Program-made: the position numbers and the translations under genes
Notes under the pieces: model-generated
What the model saw: only the letters and a program-made list of their open reading frames with translations
What the model was told of the DNA's origin: nothing
Database searches by the model: none
Shown here: piece after piece, positions 22,410 to 32,739 of the stretch
Position numbering within the stretch: position 1 is the first letter of the stretch
Layout of the letters: each line of letters begins with the position of its first letter
Assembly: GCA_021292165.1 (NCBI GenBank)
Contig: CM037883.1
Location: 10,307,434-10,371,433 of the forward strand
Source: Shinisaurus crocodilurus
Lineage: Eukaryota; Chordata; Lepidosauria; Squamata; Shinisauridae
DNA length: 64,000 nt
Reading direction: 5' to 3'

Positions 22410-23600
22410 GTTAATGAACGATGCATGAGTTGATGGATCTACTCCTTAAACCGATACAAGTTAAACAAGCACTATTAAACGAGTGTGCCCTTAACTCTCA
22501 ATCCCACTGATTAAAAGGAGGACACCCTCACCACCAGTTAATCAACTGGAGTTTGTTGATTAATCCACACTGATTAAAGTGAGATTATAGTTTACAGCCC
22601 TGCAGAGGCGGTGTTAGGGGGTGGCCCACTAGGGCTGGAGCCCCGAATCTTTCCTTCAGAGCCCCGAATCTCCGGGAGGCCCTCTGCCCCACCACCCTGC
22701 TGTCCACGGGCACTTGCTGAAATAAAGGGACAGGGGGCCCTGATGATCTCTGTTGCATCTGATTCTCCTCTGGCACTAGCTGACTTTCTGCCCTCATGTG
22801 CATCACCTCCTTCTGCCCTCCGCTTGAATCTTTCTGCCTGAGGTTTTTTTTTTTTTCCTGAGATCAAACGCCCTCCTCTTCCCTGTCCACACACCCCTTT
22901 TTACCAATAGGGGTGTCCTTAGGAGACAGGGTCCTTTCAAGGCACACACAGAGAGAGACTTTAGAGCATATGTAAATTAGCATAAGCAAATTTGTGTACT
23001 TTTTTTTTGTTGTCCTGTGGGCTTGATCCCTGGATCATTTTGGTACCGAGAACCACCCCTGCAGCCTTGTATGTTGCAATCCCCCCTCCCCCCCCCTCCG
23101 ATGGCTGCCAAATTTGGCTTTCCATACTCTTAGCTAAGGAGTGACACATGTGGTGGAGTGGGAAGTGATGGAAAGCTGGTTCTGGAAGACATCATTTCTC
23201 TCCCCCCAACATCACCGCTGTTGTTTCAATCGATGCTAGCTGCTTTGGGCATCTTGATTTTGGAAAGTGTTGCTGCTCCTGTTTGTGTTTAAAGCCAACA
23301 ACAGCAGAAGCAACAGCCACACACAGCCTACCTGAGGCATGGCAGAGTCAGAGAAAATATCAGGAACCGGTTTGTTTGTTTGTTTGTTTTTCAAGTCCCA
23401 CTTTTCTAACAATATTGTCTCTCCATCAGCTTACGGCAAACTATTAGAAACTCTCCGACTGCAGTATAGGCGACTCCGAAAGAGAAACAACAGCCAGTAG
23501 AAAGCAGCTGTTAAATCATGGATGAAAACCATAAAAAATTAAAGGCTACCAAAATTTTGAGCACATCGAGTCATTTTTAGGTGGCACCAGAAAGATAGTA
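22410..23600. other. Unannotated sequence
   Basis: I see no gene. Short poly-T runs at 22844 and 23001 and a (TTTG)n tract at 23371-23390 are the only simple features. Confidence 0.35.
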
Positions 23601-23604
23601 TGCA

Positions 23605-23815
23605 TTTATTACATTTGTATCCTGTCATACCTCCAAGGCGCTCAGAGTGATACATCTGACCGTCTCACCCTTGCAGCAGCCCTGCGAGGTAGGACAGGTG
23701 GAGGGAGCTAGAGCTCCTGGCCCAAGTGAGCTTTGCGTGGTTGAGCTGGGATTTGAACCCAGGCCTCCCTGGTGACAGAGTGTAATGCTCTCACCACTTT
23801 ACTGTCTTGCTAATA
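23605..23815 (-). repeat. SINE related to family C, diverged
   Basis: CAGCAGCCCTGCGAGGTAGGACAGG and GGATTTGAACCCAGGCCTCCC with CTCTCACCACTTTACTG are the body and tRNA-like head on the minus strand. Confidence 0.65.
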
Positions 23816-24139
23816 GAAATCTCCTGATGTTATTCCTCCAGGCTGGTTCTCAATCTGTTTTCAAAGTGTGAGCCAGTTTAATGTGATGCCAAAAAGTGGG
23901 TTTTGTCTTCTTTTAAAACAACTGGAATGAAGAGTGAGGGTCTTCTCTGCCGTTCCAAACTGTGAAAATAGCACCCTCTGGTGTTCATGTTCTGCATCTC
24001 TGCCTTTTGAAATGTCTTCTCTCTTTTGCTTTTCCTGCAGAACCGCAGGCATCCCTTCATTGCTAAGAGTCAAACTAGATGTGATGTAAAGAAGAAATCT
24101 GTGCATGGGAACTCTCACAGTTTTTTTTTTATTATTATT

Positions 24140-24345
24140 AGTCTGGCCACAGTGATCCATGCTCCTGGCTGGATTACTGCAATGTGTTATACGTGGGGCT
24201 GCCCTTGAAGAAGACTCCGAAGCTCCAGTTAGTGCAGAATTCCGCTGCCAGAGTTTTGACTGGATGGTTCACATGGCCCCAGTCTTAAAAGAACTGCATT
24301 GGTTGCTGATTTGTTTCTGGGGCCTTACTTTAAAGCTTAAAATAC
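24140..24345 (+). pseudogene. L2-type LINE ORF2 fragment
   Basis: Translated motifs in order are DYCNVLYVGLPLK, LQLVQNSAARVLTG and LKELHWLLICF, the conserved L2 block ending in HWLP-like. Frames shift between segments. Confidence 0.8.
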
Positions 24346-24800
24346 CAGGGGTGTCAAAACTCTTTCAGTGTGGCGTAGTGGTGAGAGTGTTGGACTGGGA
24401 CTCAGGAGATCCAGGTTCGAGTCCCCGCTCAGCCATGAAACTCACTGGGTGACATTTGGGCCAGTCACTGACTCTCAGCCTAACCTACCTCACAGGGTTG
24501 TTGTGAGGATAAAATGGAGAGGAGGGGGAGGAGGATTAGGTAAGCCGCCTTAGGTTCCTTTCAGGAAAAAAAGCGGGGTATAAATATAATAAATAAATAA
24601 ATAAATCCCGAGGGCCAAATTCAATTGCAGAGAAGCTTTTGGGGGCTACAGTACAGTGGTGGGTGGGGTTGACAGTTGGGTCAACAACATACCCAAAATA
24701 TCAGCATGTTTTCGCTTAGAGCTCTTACTGCTGGTAACTAAGCCTTAAGAGGGGCATTCCAACCTTTCAGAATGGGGCGGGGGAGATATGCAAAAGTTGG
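24346..24800 (+). mobile_element. hAT element M5 with a nested SINE
   Basis: It begins ACCAGGGGTGTCAAAACTC, is interrupted by a family C SINE, and resumes with CCCGAGGGCCAAATTC. AACTAAGCCTTAAGAGGGGCATTCC and AAACCACCAAAT match the copy at 21897. Confidence 0.6.
24366..24605 (+). repeat. Squamate tRNA-SINE (family C), full length
   Basis: The cleanest copy: A-box TGGCGTAGTGGTGAGAG, B-box GGTTCGAGTCC, GCCTAACCTACCTCACAGGG, GTAAGCCGCCTTAGGTTCC, GGGGTATAAATATAATAAA and an (AAAT)n end. Confidence 0.9.
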
Positions 24801-25182
24801 AAAACCACCAAATAGAGCTCCAACCTTGGGACTGAGGATCCATGCTCGGATCCCCCCCTTGCTCACAGTCAGCGTGGAAAGAACCATGCTGGCTGCTTCT
24901 ACGAGGTCGCAAAAGCGACCTCAGAGAAGGGGTAAAATGGGCGTTCTGTGCGGCAGGGAGGATACACGGCATCCTGGTGGTGCGCCAGCCTCCATCCCTC
25001 CCTGTCCGAAGCATCGTAGCTAGACAGCCAAAATCAGCCGTCTGACTGACTTGCAGCAGGGCAGGAGAAGCAGGGAGGCTGAGATTGCCTCTGCTGCTTT
25101 TCCAGCTCTGCTGCGGGGGATGCTCGTAAGTCTCTGAGTTCAGAGGCTTATGTGGGCATCCCCTTAGGATTACAGCCTAGAA

Positions 25183-25317
25183 CAGTGTTCTCCAACCTTG
25201 GGTCCCTAGATGTTTTTGGCCTACAACTCCCAGCATGCCCCAGCCAGCATAGCTGGCTGAGGCATGCTGGCAGTTGTAGGCCAAAAACATCTAGGGACCC
25301 AAGGTTGGAGAACACTG
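25183..25317. mobile_element. Palindromic hAT MITE M1, copy b
   Basis: The CAGTGTTCTCCAACCTTGGG arms are palindromic. Flanking 8-mers GCCTAGAA and CCCTAGAA match at 7 of 8. Confidence 0.92.
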
Positions 25318-25321
25318 CCCT

Positions 25322-25875
25322 AGAATCATAGAACAGTAGAGTTGGAAGGGGCCTACTAGGCCATCGAGTCCAACCCCCTGCTCAATGCAGGAATCCAGGT
25401 CAAAGCATCTCCAACAAATGGCTGTCCAGCCGCACCTTGAATGCCTCCAGAGTGGGAGAGCTCACCACCTCCCTAGGTAGTTGGTTCCATTGTCTTATTG
25501 CTCTGACAGTCAGGAAATTTTTCCTGATGTTTAGGTGGAATCTGGGTTCCTGTAACTTGAGCCCATTATTCCGTGCCCTGCAAACTGGGATGATCTCCTC
25601 TGTGTGACAACCCTTAAAGTACTGGAAGAGTGTGATCATATCTCCCCTCAGTCTCCTCTTCTGGAGGCTAAACATGCCCAGTTCTTTCAGTCTCTCCTCA
25701 TAGGGTCTTGTTTCCAGTCCCTTTATCATCTTTGTTGCCCTCCTCTGAACCCTCTCCAGTTTGTCTATATCCTTGTTAAAGTGTGGTGCCCAGAATCTGT
25801 TTCCTGACTCCCTAAGCCACTCAGGGCAGGGATCTCTCATATACTCTGTACTACGGGGCCATTCCACCAGCCCTG
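25322..25875 (-). pseudogene. CR1 LINE 3' end
   Basis: A 155-codon minus frame (25400-25867) has [56 protein letters not shown], the C-terminus of CR1 ORF2. It is followed by the CR1 3' end with the short terminal repeat ATTCTATGATTCTA. It is truncated at its 5' side, as usual for CR1. Confidence 0.92.
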
Positions 25876-25919
25876 CCAGGAGTATTCATTAATATTCCCC
25901 CTTCTTCCCTCCCCATTCC

Positions 25920-26040
25920 GTTTTCCTTGTGTGTCGTGTCTTTTTAGATTGTAAGCCTGCGGGCAGGGACTCCGCCCAGAGAGCTTTGGCTATTGGGTCT
26001 GGCGGTAAAATTTTTTAATTAAATATATAAATAAATAGTG
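25920..26040 (+). mobile_element. LINE 3' tail
   Basis: TTTTAGATTGTAAGCCTGCGGGCAGGGACT followed by AAATATATAAATAAATAG is a typical LINE end. Confidence 0.6.
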
Positions 26041-26789
26041 CACCAGAAACACCAATGATGCTATATCAATAATGTTATCACTACTACCTATTTGATTGTT
26101 ATGTACACTGCAGGGCATTTATGCTCAGCTTCCTGAATGTCAGAGAGCTTTTACATTAAAAATGTGAAAGCCATTTCTGTATCTCCACAACAATGAGGAC
26201 TAGAATCCTTTTTCTCAACTATGAAAGCTGAGATTCTCAAGCATCCAAATTCTAGACAACGGTATGGATTGAGTTCCACACCATTTTGACCCACAGGAAA
26301 TGCAGATGTGAGCAAAATTAATTAATTAAATAAATAACACTTTGCTTGCCATCACTTCCTCCCATGTAATAAATAGTTGTTCATGCTTTTATTGATTTTT
26401 TATTTATTTGGTTTGATTTTTTTTTAAAAAAAAAAAAAAAAACTCCAATAAGTTAATAATTTACCAGGTCCGAAATCTGTTTCTCAGTTCATGTCGCAAT
26501 GATTGGTCCCTCTTTCATCCTCTTTGTGGGGAGTTTTGTAAGTTAGGCTCTTGCTATGATTTACGTAGTTAATGAAAAAATAAATAAATGAAGTGAGGTT
26601 TACCTCCATTTCACCTCCTTAGAGGCTTTGAGATCGGAGAAAGAGGTAGACGCAAGCCATTGGTTTGGGGCTGTTTTGACAACATACACAGGTGCTCAGG
26701 CGAATCCGCGGCTTTACAGACAAAAGCCACAGAATAAGGCAAACACATGATACGTAGGCCTATCCCTGGAACAAATGCAATCCCGTTCA

Positions 26790-27198
26790 TCACATCTCAT
26801 GGATCTCACACAGCACGATGCTCCCTGATTCCAGCTCCTCTTCCTGGAGGATCTCCTCGTCTTCCTTGTCCAGATACTCCCTAGACTCACTCCTGGAGGA
26901 ACCGTATGAGCACTGGAAATGATCCAAGGAGTAAATCGTCCCGGGCTCAGTCGGGTTGGACACTTTCGGAGGAATGGCTTCTGTAGAGGTGGCTGATGGA
27001 GATGGCGTCTGGCCGCCGGCTTGATGGCAAAGTGTCCAGCGAATTGGACGCAGGCACAGACGGGGGCAGGGCGAGCAACTGGGAAGGCGGCCGGGCTGGA
27101 TCCCACTCAGAGGAAGCCAGTTGGTCAGAGTGGGAAGGAGACAGGATGATTTCCGTTTCCGCACAGCGTGACTGGATGGCATACGACTGCAGCTCCTT
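26790..27198 (-). CDS. Terminal exon of a small membrane-protein gene (frame change inside)
   Basis: I do not recognise this protein. On the minus strand, an acceptor near 27199 (a NAGNAG run, CTGAAGAAG, behind a T-rich tract) opens a frame beginning KELQSYAIQSRCAETEIILS. It is Ser/Pro-rich with a SISHLYRSHSSES stretch and reaches a stop at 26947-26949, 83 residues in. Just upstream of that stop a different frame becomes the coding-like one: GTIYSLDHFQCSYGSSRSE, then the acidic YLDKEDEEILQEEELE and the end SIVLCEIHEM, with its stop at 26790-26792. A single extra base between about 26950 and 26975 would join them. Either the protein really ends at the first stop (124 residues with the first exon), or this copy has a frameshift (sequence error or pseudogene). 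AATAAA signals lie on the minus strand near 26395-26410. It pairs by phase with the exon at 29292-29466. Confidence 0.5.
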
Positions 27199-27363
27199 CT
27201 TCAGAGTACTTCAAGAACAACAAGAACAACATCGAAACCCGAACTGATCGGCGGATGGGTTCTCTCCCCAGGCGCTGCATGCTAGCGGTGGGTGGGGCCA
27301 ACCCATCCATCCGCACACATGCGCCATTCACAAATCCATCCACACAAGTCCATCCACCTACTG

Positions 27364-27498
27364 CAGTGTTCTCCAACCTTGGGCCCCCAGATGTTTTTGG
27401 CCTACAACTCCCAGCATGCCCCAGCCAGCTATGCTGGCTGGGGCATGCTGGGAGTTGTAGGCCAAAAACATCTGGGGACCCAAGGTTGGAGAACACTG
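27364..27498. mobile_element. Palindromic hAT MITE M1, copy c
   Basis: It has the same CAGTGTTCTCC palindrome with GCCTACAACTCCCAGCATGC arms. The flanking 8-mers no longer match. It lies in the intron of the minus-strand gene. Confidence 0.9.
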
Positions 27499-27609
27499 CT
27501 CTACACGAGCACGCCACATTCACACTCATTCATTCAAATACCCCTCATTCGCACACACAGCCAGTTAAACCTTCTCCGTTCTCCCTTTTTGCTCTTTCCC
27601 TCTTTCTCT

Positions 27610-27930
27610 CTCTCTCTCTAGGCGTGTCTCTCACATGACACGATAAGCCACACCGTGTACACGGTGTGGCTTATGAGCCGCCCTACCTGCACTGAGCAGG
27701 GGGTTGGACTCGATGGCCTTGTAGGCCCCTTCCAACTCTATGATCTATGAATCCATGATGCGCCCCACAGACAATCGGGCACATCGTGGGCGGTAGGCCA
27801 CCTCGCTCCCCCTCCTCCCCCCCCAGTCCTCCCACGGGTATCCCAGGGGACGGTGTGGGAGCACAGAGGTTTCCCCTCCGTCCCCACCACAGCTGCGAGA
27901 CATTTTCGGTTCACTGTGTTGTGCCTCCCG
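27610..27930 (+). mobile_element. GC-rich MITE-like element M3 interrupted by a CR1 end
   Basis: ACACGGTGTGGCTTATGAGCC, then ACAATCGGGCACATCGTGGGC and CACGGGTATCCCAGGGGAC match the copies at 8195 and, reversed, 28775. A CR1 terminus (TGAGCAGGGGGTTGGACTCG to CTATGATCTATGAA) sits inside at about 27688-27751. Confidence 0.55.
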
Positions 27931-28774
27931 TAGGCCAGACAGAGACCAGCCCTGCCGGAGTGTGTTTGGGGTGGGGTCAGGCTAAGTGCAGCTTGACCCA
28001 GCTGGGCAGCCCTTACCGATCAGCGCCTGCTCAAAAGGCAGGTCCCAAACACACTCAGAGGCTGGAAGCAATTGTTTGTTACCGCAGCTACAGCCGGATG
28101 CTCCTGACATTCCTGACTCCAGACTTCTGTACCTTTGATCCTTGGAACGACCCTGACCACGACTTTGCCTGATCCCAAACTGGTTTACATTTGCTCTGTT
28201 TTGGACTGATATATTTCGGCTTCGACCCTCGGAGTGTGATAGCAACTATGGGTTATCTTGGAACTGGACGGATTTACGACACACTGCAACTCCCCCCCCC
28301 CTTAACACTTGGGAGACATGGGCTCCCCCCAAAAAAGACAAACAAAACCCAGGGATGTTGCTGCAAAAGGGGGGGTTTGCATTTCCCTTTTTGCAGGCAA
28401 TGGTCTCCCTGGGCTTTTGAAGCACCTGACAGGTCAGTTTGACAGGCGTCAAATGGTTCAAAAGGGTGGGGGGAGATCTACTTACCTGCACCTTTAGAGT
28501 GGCAATGGGCAGAGTGGGTGCTTGCTGGACTCTGGAAAAATTAGTTTTTAGGATAAAAATTAAAAATATATTTAGCCCCGCTGGGCAGCCCCTCCAAGGT
28601 ACTGCTGGGGTACCTGGAGAGACTGCTCACAGAAGGCTAAATTGGGGTCAGGAAAGCTAGCATGACAAGTGGCTTTTGCGATCTCAAATAATATTTTTCT
28701 TTAAGTGTAAAAAAAAAAAAAAAAAGCTGCAGGAGGCCGAAAACGGTTCGCAAGCGCGGCAGGCAGGCAGGGAG

Positions 28775-28990
28775 GGAAAACTCGGTGCTCCCGAGGGTCC
28801 CTTGGGAATGGGATACCCGTGGGAGGACCGAGGTGGGAGAAGGAGGGAAGGGGTGGCCAGGAGCCCACAATGTGCCCGATTGCCTGTCGGGCACATCGTG
28901 GGCCCTCAGGCAAACAACCCACACTGCGTGGCTTGTGCCGCAGTGTGGGTTGTCGTGTTGTGCGCGAACCCACCCATTGTGTCCGATGGC
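28775..28990 (-). mobile_element. GC-rich MITE-like element M3, reversed
   Basis: GATACCCGTGGGAGG and CGATTGCCTGTCGGGCACATCGTGGGC are the reverse complement of the copy at 27.6-27.9 kb. CCCACACTGCGTGGCTTGTGCCGCAGTGTGGG forms a hairpin at its end. Confidence 0.55.
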
Positions 28991-29242
28991 TTATGCCCAT
29001 GGCTAATGGGTTTATGGCTTGGCTGTGATTTGAGCCAGGACCGTCCTGTTTCAGAGCTCACCCTCCTCCATCGTAGCCACCTCACTACACCAGCACAGGA
29101 GGAAGCCACAAGCTAGGAAGGCTATTCAAGAACCCAGACGAACAAGGAACAAAGCATGGTTTGGTGAAGCCAGACACTGAGTTAAGCTGAGCTATGGCCC
29201 CTCTCCAAACATGAGGGGTGTGCACACACAGGTCGCAATGGT

Positions 29243-29243
<1 letters not shown>

Positions 29244-29283
<40 letters not shown>
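29244..29283. repeat. (GT)n microsatellite beside a splice donor
   Basis: About 19 GT units. Transcribed from the minus strand it is (CA)n and begins 2-3 bases after the GTAAGTAT donor of the next feature. Confidence 0.95.
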
Positions 29284-29284
<1 letters not shown>

Positions 29285-29291
29285 TACTTAC

Positions 29292-29466
29292 AGTGTCTTC
29301 TGTCATCAGCTTGTAGTGAAGGAATGTGCAGCCAACAATGAGCATGATCAAGAGCAGCAGGAACACGCACATCATGGCAATGAGCAGGTCTTGCTTCAGT
29401 TTCTGCTTGTCCATGGTGGAGTCTTCAATCAAGATAAATGTTGTTGACAGCAGTGGAGTGTATTAG
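29292..29466 (-). CDS. First coding exon of a small single-pass membrane protein
   Basis: The start codon is at 29412-29414 on the minus strand, in a strong context (ACC before, G after). It opens MDKQKLKQDLL, then a hydrophobic helix of about 23 residues (roughly residues 11-34, IAMMCVFLLLLIMLIVG), then CTFLHYKLMTEDT. Coding ends at 29292, phase 0, followed at once by GTAAGTAT, a near-consensus donor. Upstream, TATTTCAG at 29467 is a plausible acceptor, making the first 52 bases of the exon 5' UTR; the frame is closed by TAA in that leader, which supports the ATG as the true start. With no signal peptide cleavage site and a basic N-side, a type III or type II single-pass topology is likely. 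I do not recognise the family. The upstream 5' exon and promoter were not found. Confidence 0.6.
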
Positions 29467-29479
29467 CTGAAATACCCGC

Positions 29480-29499
29480 CCACACACACACACACACAC
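29480..29499. repeat. (CA)n microsatellite beside a splice acceptor
   Basis: Ten CA units. On the transcribed minus strand this is (TG)10, ending 13 bases before the candidate acceptor at 29467. Confidence 0.9.
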
Positions 29500-29649
29500 C
29501 ATCCTGTTTTCCCCATGCCAGCCATGGGGCAGGCCCACTTGATCTCCAGGAAGAATTCGAGGGGGGGCCCCCACCCCCTCTTAAGTCCATTCTCCGTGCT
29601 TTAGTCCACCATGTGGTAGTATGGAGAAGGCTAATAGCAGAGGAGGCTG

Positions 29650-29755
29650 GGTGCACTCCAGATGTTTTGGATTACAGCTCCCAGAAGCCCCAGCCAGCAT
29701 GACCAAGGGTGGTGGGAGTTGTAGTCCAAAACATCTGTAAGGCACCAGGCTGCCC
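29650..29755. mobile_element. Degenerate palindromic hAT MITE
   Basis: CCAGATGTTTTGGATTACAGCTCCCAG faces GGGAGTTGTAGTCCAAAACATCTG, the M1-like design with shorter arms. Confidence 0.65.
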
Positions 29756-29774
29756 TAACCCTTCTGTAGCCTGC

Positions 29775-30278
29775 TGGCGCTGCTTTATTCGCGGAGGATG
29801 ATGCTGGCGTCATCTGCCACGCCCCTCAGACTTCCCTGTTCCCTCTGAGCTTAGCTGGAATTCTCACAGTAGCTGGGGGGGTGGGTGGGATGAATTTTCC
29901 TAGCAACAATATATTGTTCCCTGTTGCACTACTACCAAATATTTTGGAATGGCCTGGTCATGAAAGGGGAATTCACACCCATTCGCTTTACAAAGAACCT
30001 GCTCCAGATGGAGATGAAAACTGCTAGAACTGGTTTCTTTGTTGACATAGATCAACATGGACTCTCCTTGCGGTGTGGCTATAGCAGTGTTCTCCAACCT
30101 TGGGTCGCCAGATGTTTTTGGCCTACAACTCCCAGCGTGCCCCAGTCCAGCGTAGCTGGCTAGGGCACGCTGGGAGTTGTAGGCCAAAAACAACTGGGGA
30201 CCCAAGGTTGGAGAACACTGGGCTACAGCAACTGTCATGATGAGTGCCTACACCTCAACATGTACTACTGTACCACTG
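29775..30278 (+). mobile_element. hAT-type element R1, copy 2, with nested M1
   Basis: CTTCCCTGTTCCCTCTGAGCTTAG, ATATATTGTTCCCTGTTGCA, ACCTGCTCCAGATGGAGATG and GTACCACTG at the end follow copies 1 and 3. A palindromic M1 MITE interrupts it. The left end is eroded and its position approximate. Confidence 0.6.
30085..30220. mobile_element. Palindromic hAT MITE M1, copy d
   Basis: A CAGTGTTCTCC palindrome flanked by GGCTATAG and GGCTACAG (7 of 8). It is nested inside R1 copy 2. Confidence 0.92.
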
Positions 30279-30344
30279 ATGGGGAGCCCGTCACCACCAC
30301 ATGCTAAATTTAGGAGGCTGGCAAATCCCTTTTTTATCCTGGTG

Positions 30345-30550
30345 CTGGTGTGGCTTTTATCGGTTCTAACCTTGTGTTGTGGCGTCGCATTTTTATATTG
30401 ACGACCCAGCTGTGATCTGTACCCCCTGTGCTACTGATTTTAGGGTTCTTTAATTGAGGTGTTGTTGTTTATTTTTAATCTCATCATTTGTAATATATTT
30501 TTTTGAGATTTTCCTCTGGAAGCGACCTTTGTGGGGAATGAAAGGAGGGA
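30345..30550 (+). mobile_element. LINE-like 3' end, left arm of an inverted pair
   Basis: TTTTTATATTGACGACCCAGCTG, TTATTTTTAATCTCATCATTTGTA and GATTTTCCTCTGGAAGCGACC face a reversed copy at 30845-31045. Confidence 0.6.
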
Positions 30551-30554
30551 TTAC

Positions 30555-30715
30555 TTACCTGTTGCAGCTGTTAGTCTGAGCTTGGTGCTGTACTCCATCC
30601 CCAAAATGGGTTTGCCACCATGGAGCACCATGGATAGCTCCAATGAAGCTCAGAATAAAACCTGCAATGGATAAGGAGCCCCCCTGACATAGGGGTCACC
30701 AGCCTCCCCTGCCAT
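30555..30715 (+). mobile_element. Hairpin element M4, copy 1
   Basis: GGAGCACCATGGATAGCTCC, AATAAAACCTGCAATGGATAAGGAGCC and TAGGGGTCACCA match the right half of the palindromic element at 62330-62552. Confidence 0.6.
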
Positions 30716-30790
30716 CAAATAGAGGACTGTCCTCTGTAAAAGGGGACAAATGGCTACCCTAGGTTTGATCTGATCCAGCAGGACTTTCCT

Positions 30791-30791
<1 letters not shown>

Positions 30792-30822
<31 letters not shown>
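30792..30822. repeat. (CTAT)n microsatellite
   Basis: About eight tetranucleotide units, following the A-rich end of the reversed LINE tail. Confidence 0.9.
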
Positions 30823-31045
30823 ATTTTTATTTATTTTATTTGTGAAACTTCCTAACCCTCCTTTCAGCCCCCACAAAGGTCGCTTCCAGAGGAAAATCTC
30901 AAAAAATATAATACAAATAATGAGATTAAAAATAAATAACAACACATCGATTAAAGAACGTTAAAATTGCAGCACGGGGTGGTGGTGGTACAGAACGCAG
31001 CTGGGTCAATATAAAAACACAGCGCCACAGCGCGAGGTTAAAACA
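30823..31045 (-). mobile_element. LINE-like 3' end, right arm of an inverted pair
   Basis: The reverse complement aligns with 30345-30550 over about 190 bases. Towards low coordinates it ends in (TTTA)n, which marks the 3' end of a minus-strand insertion. Confidence 0.65.
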
Positions 31046-31339
31046 GCCTCCCCTGTTTGAAGGGCTGCCGGAGGACTCTCCTCTGCTTCTGTTCGAAGTC
31101 CAGCATCAAGATAAAGAACCATCAGAAGGAAGAGCGTCAACCTTGAAGTTCCCCATCCACAGTGAGCACCTGGACCGCCGACTGAACAGGTCACCTGGTC
31201 ACAGTCTCTGCGGTGAGAGATACTACTGTATTTCTCTTTAAACTATCATAATTATTCCTAAATTTGCATTTGCCATATAAATTCGTATATGCACATTTTA
31301 TGCAAATCACTGTCCTCTCTGTATAGGTGGCCATCCCAG

Positions 31340-31580
31340 GCCTGCCTAGTCCAGCCTTCTATTTCCCGCAGTGGCCAACCAGCTGACCATGGGAAACCCA
31401 CAAGCAGGGCATGAGTGCAACAGCATCCTCCCGCCCATGTTCCCTGGCAATTGGTGTACATACACAGACTGCTTCCGATACTGGAAGTAGCACATAGCCA
31501 TCAGGACTAGTAGCCATTGATCGCCTTCTCCTCTATGAATCTGTCGAATCCCCCTTTAAAGCCATATATATTTATCATAT
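31340..31580 (-). repeat. Family B repeat
   Basis: CCGCAGTGGCCAACCAGCTGACC, CACAAGCAGGGCATGAGTGCAAC and CATCAGGACTAGTAGCCATTGAT are family landmarks. It includes the longer 5' part ending in CCCCCTTTAAAGCCAT. Confidence 0.7.
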
Positions 31581-31811
31581 CCTTACATGAGGCTCCCCGT
31601 GGTTTCCCATTAAAGTTTCTGACTAGATCCGCACACCTTGTTTCAGCAAGTGCCGCCCCCACAACATTCATTAGGCCTCCATTCCCAAGATGCTTTGGGG
31701 CAGGGGAAGCCATGACCCTTTAAACTGGTGTAAAATCGGAACACATTTGTAGGCTTAGATGCACCCCGAAGAGGACATGAAGTGCTGTTTTAACTTAGAG
31801 GACCTGAGCAT

Positions 31812-32431
31812 CAGTGGCGTAACATCAGGGCCCACAGGGATGCAGCGTGGAGACATTTCGATTAGCAAGGATGCTGACATCATCTGCCACCCCCCAGATG
31901 GGGTGGGGAGAATGCATTTCCCCAGCATCAATATATTGTTCCCTGCTGTAATGCAAAGTATTTTGTGGTGGCCTGGTGTTGAATGGGCAATTCAGAATCA
32001 TTAGCTTCAAAAAAAAAAGAGAGAGAGCCAGTGTGGCCTAATGGTTAGAGTGTTGGACTGGGGAGACCCAGGTTCTAGTCCCCACTCGGCCATGATGCTC
32101 ACTGGGTGACTTTGGCCCAGTCACAGGCTCACAGCCACTTGCCTAACCTACACCACAGGGTTGTTGTGAGGATAAAATGGAGAAGAGGAGGAGGAGGATT
32201 ATGTAAGCCGCCTTGGATTCCTTGCAGGGAAAAAAAAGATGGGATATAAATATACTAAATAAATAAAATTAATTTAAAAGACCTGCTCCTGGTTTAGATG
32301 GAAACTGCAAGAACTGGTTGGTTGATATGGATCGATGCCGCTGCCTGCATTTCCGGACTCCCCTTGAGGATGTGGCTATGGGGATTGTCATGACGAGCGC
32401 CCGCACGTCAATATTTACCACACCACCCCTG
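31812..32431 (+). mobile_element. hAT-type element R1, copy 3, with nested SINE
   Basis: Starts CAGTGGCGTAAC and ends CACACCACCCCTG. Flanking 8-mers CTGAGCAT (31804-31811) and CCGAGCAT (32432-32439) match at 7 of 8, fixing the boundaries of the family. A family C SINE is inserted at about 32028-32272; removing it leaves about 375 bp. No coding capacity. Confidence 0.75.
32028..32272 (+). repeat. Squamate tRNA-SINE (family C)
   Basis: Head CAGTGTGGCCTAATGGTTAGAG, B-box GGTTCTAGTCC, body ACCACAGGGTTGTTGTGAGG, tail GTAAGCCGCCTTGG and (AAAT)n. Confidence 0.88.
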
Positions 32432-32739
32432 CCGAGCATGTTATGAAGGCCTCCCTCAGTGAGGAAGCAAGTACAATGTGGGCATCTGCGCTTCAGCGGC
32501 TCTCCTACCTTGACATAAGTTTGGCCTAATAAAGATGGAGAAGAGGAGAAGCGTGTTGGAGAAGCCGGCCATTGTTTCTTGAGTCTTGGGCTTTTCCCCA
32601 TGCTGACTGCATAGTGACCTGCCATGGGGATGCGTGACACCCCCAGCATTCTTAACAACATTCTGACAGCATAATCCGTGCCTGTGCCTGCCAGGGCGGA
32701 GGAGAAGCGACAAAGCAAGCAGGTGTACAGAAGAACGGT

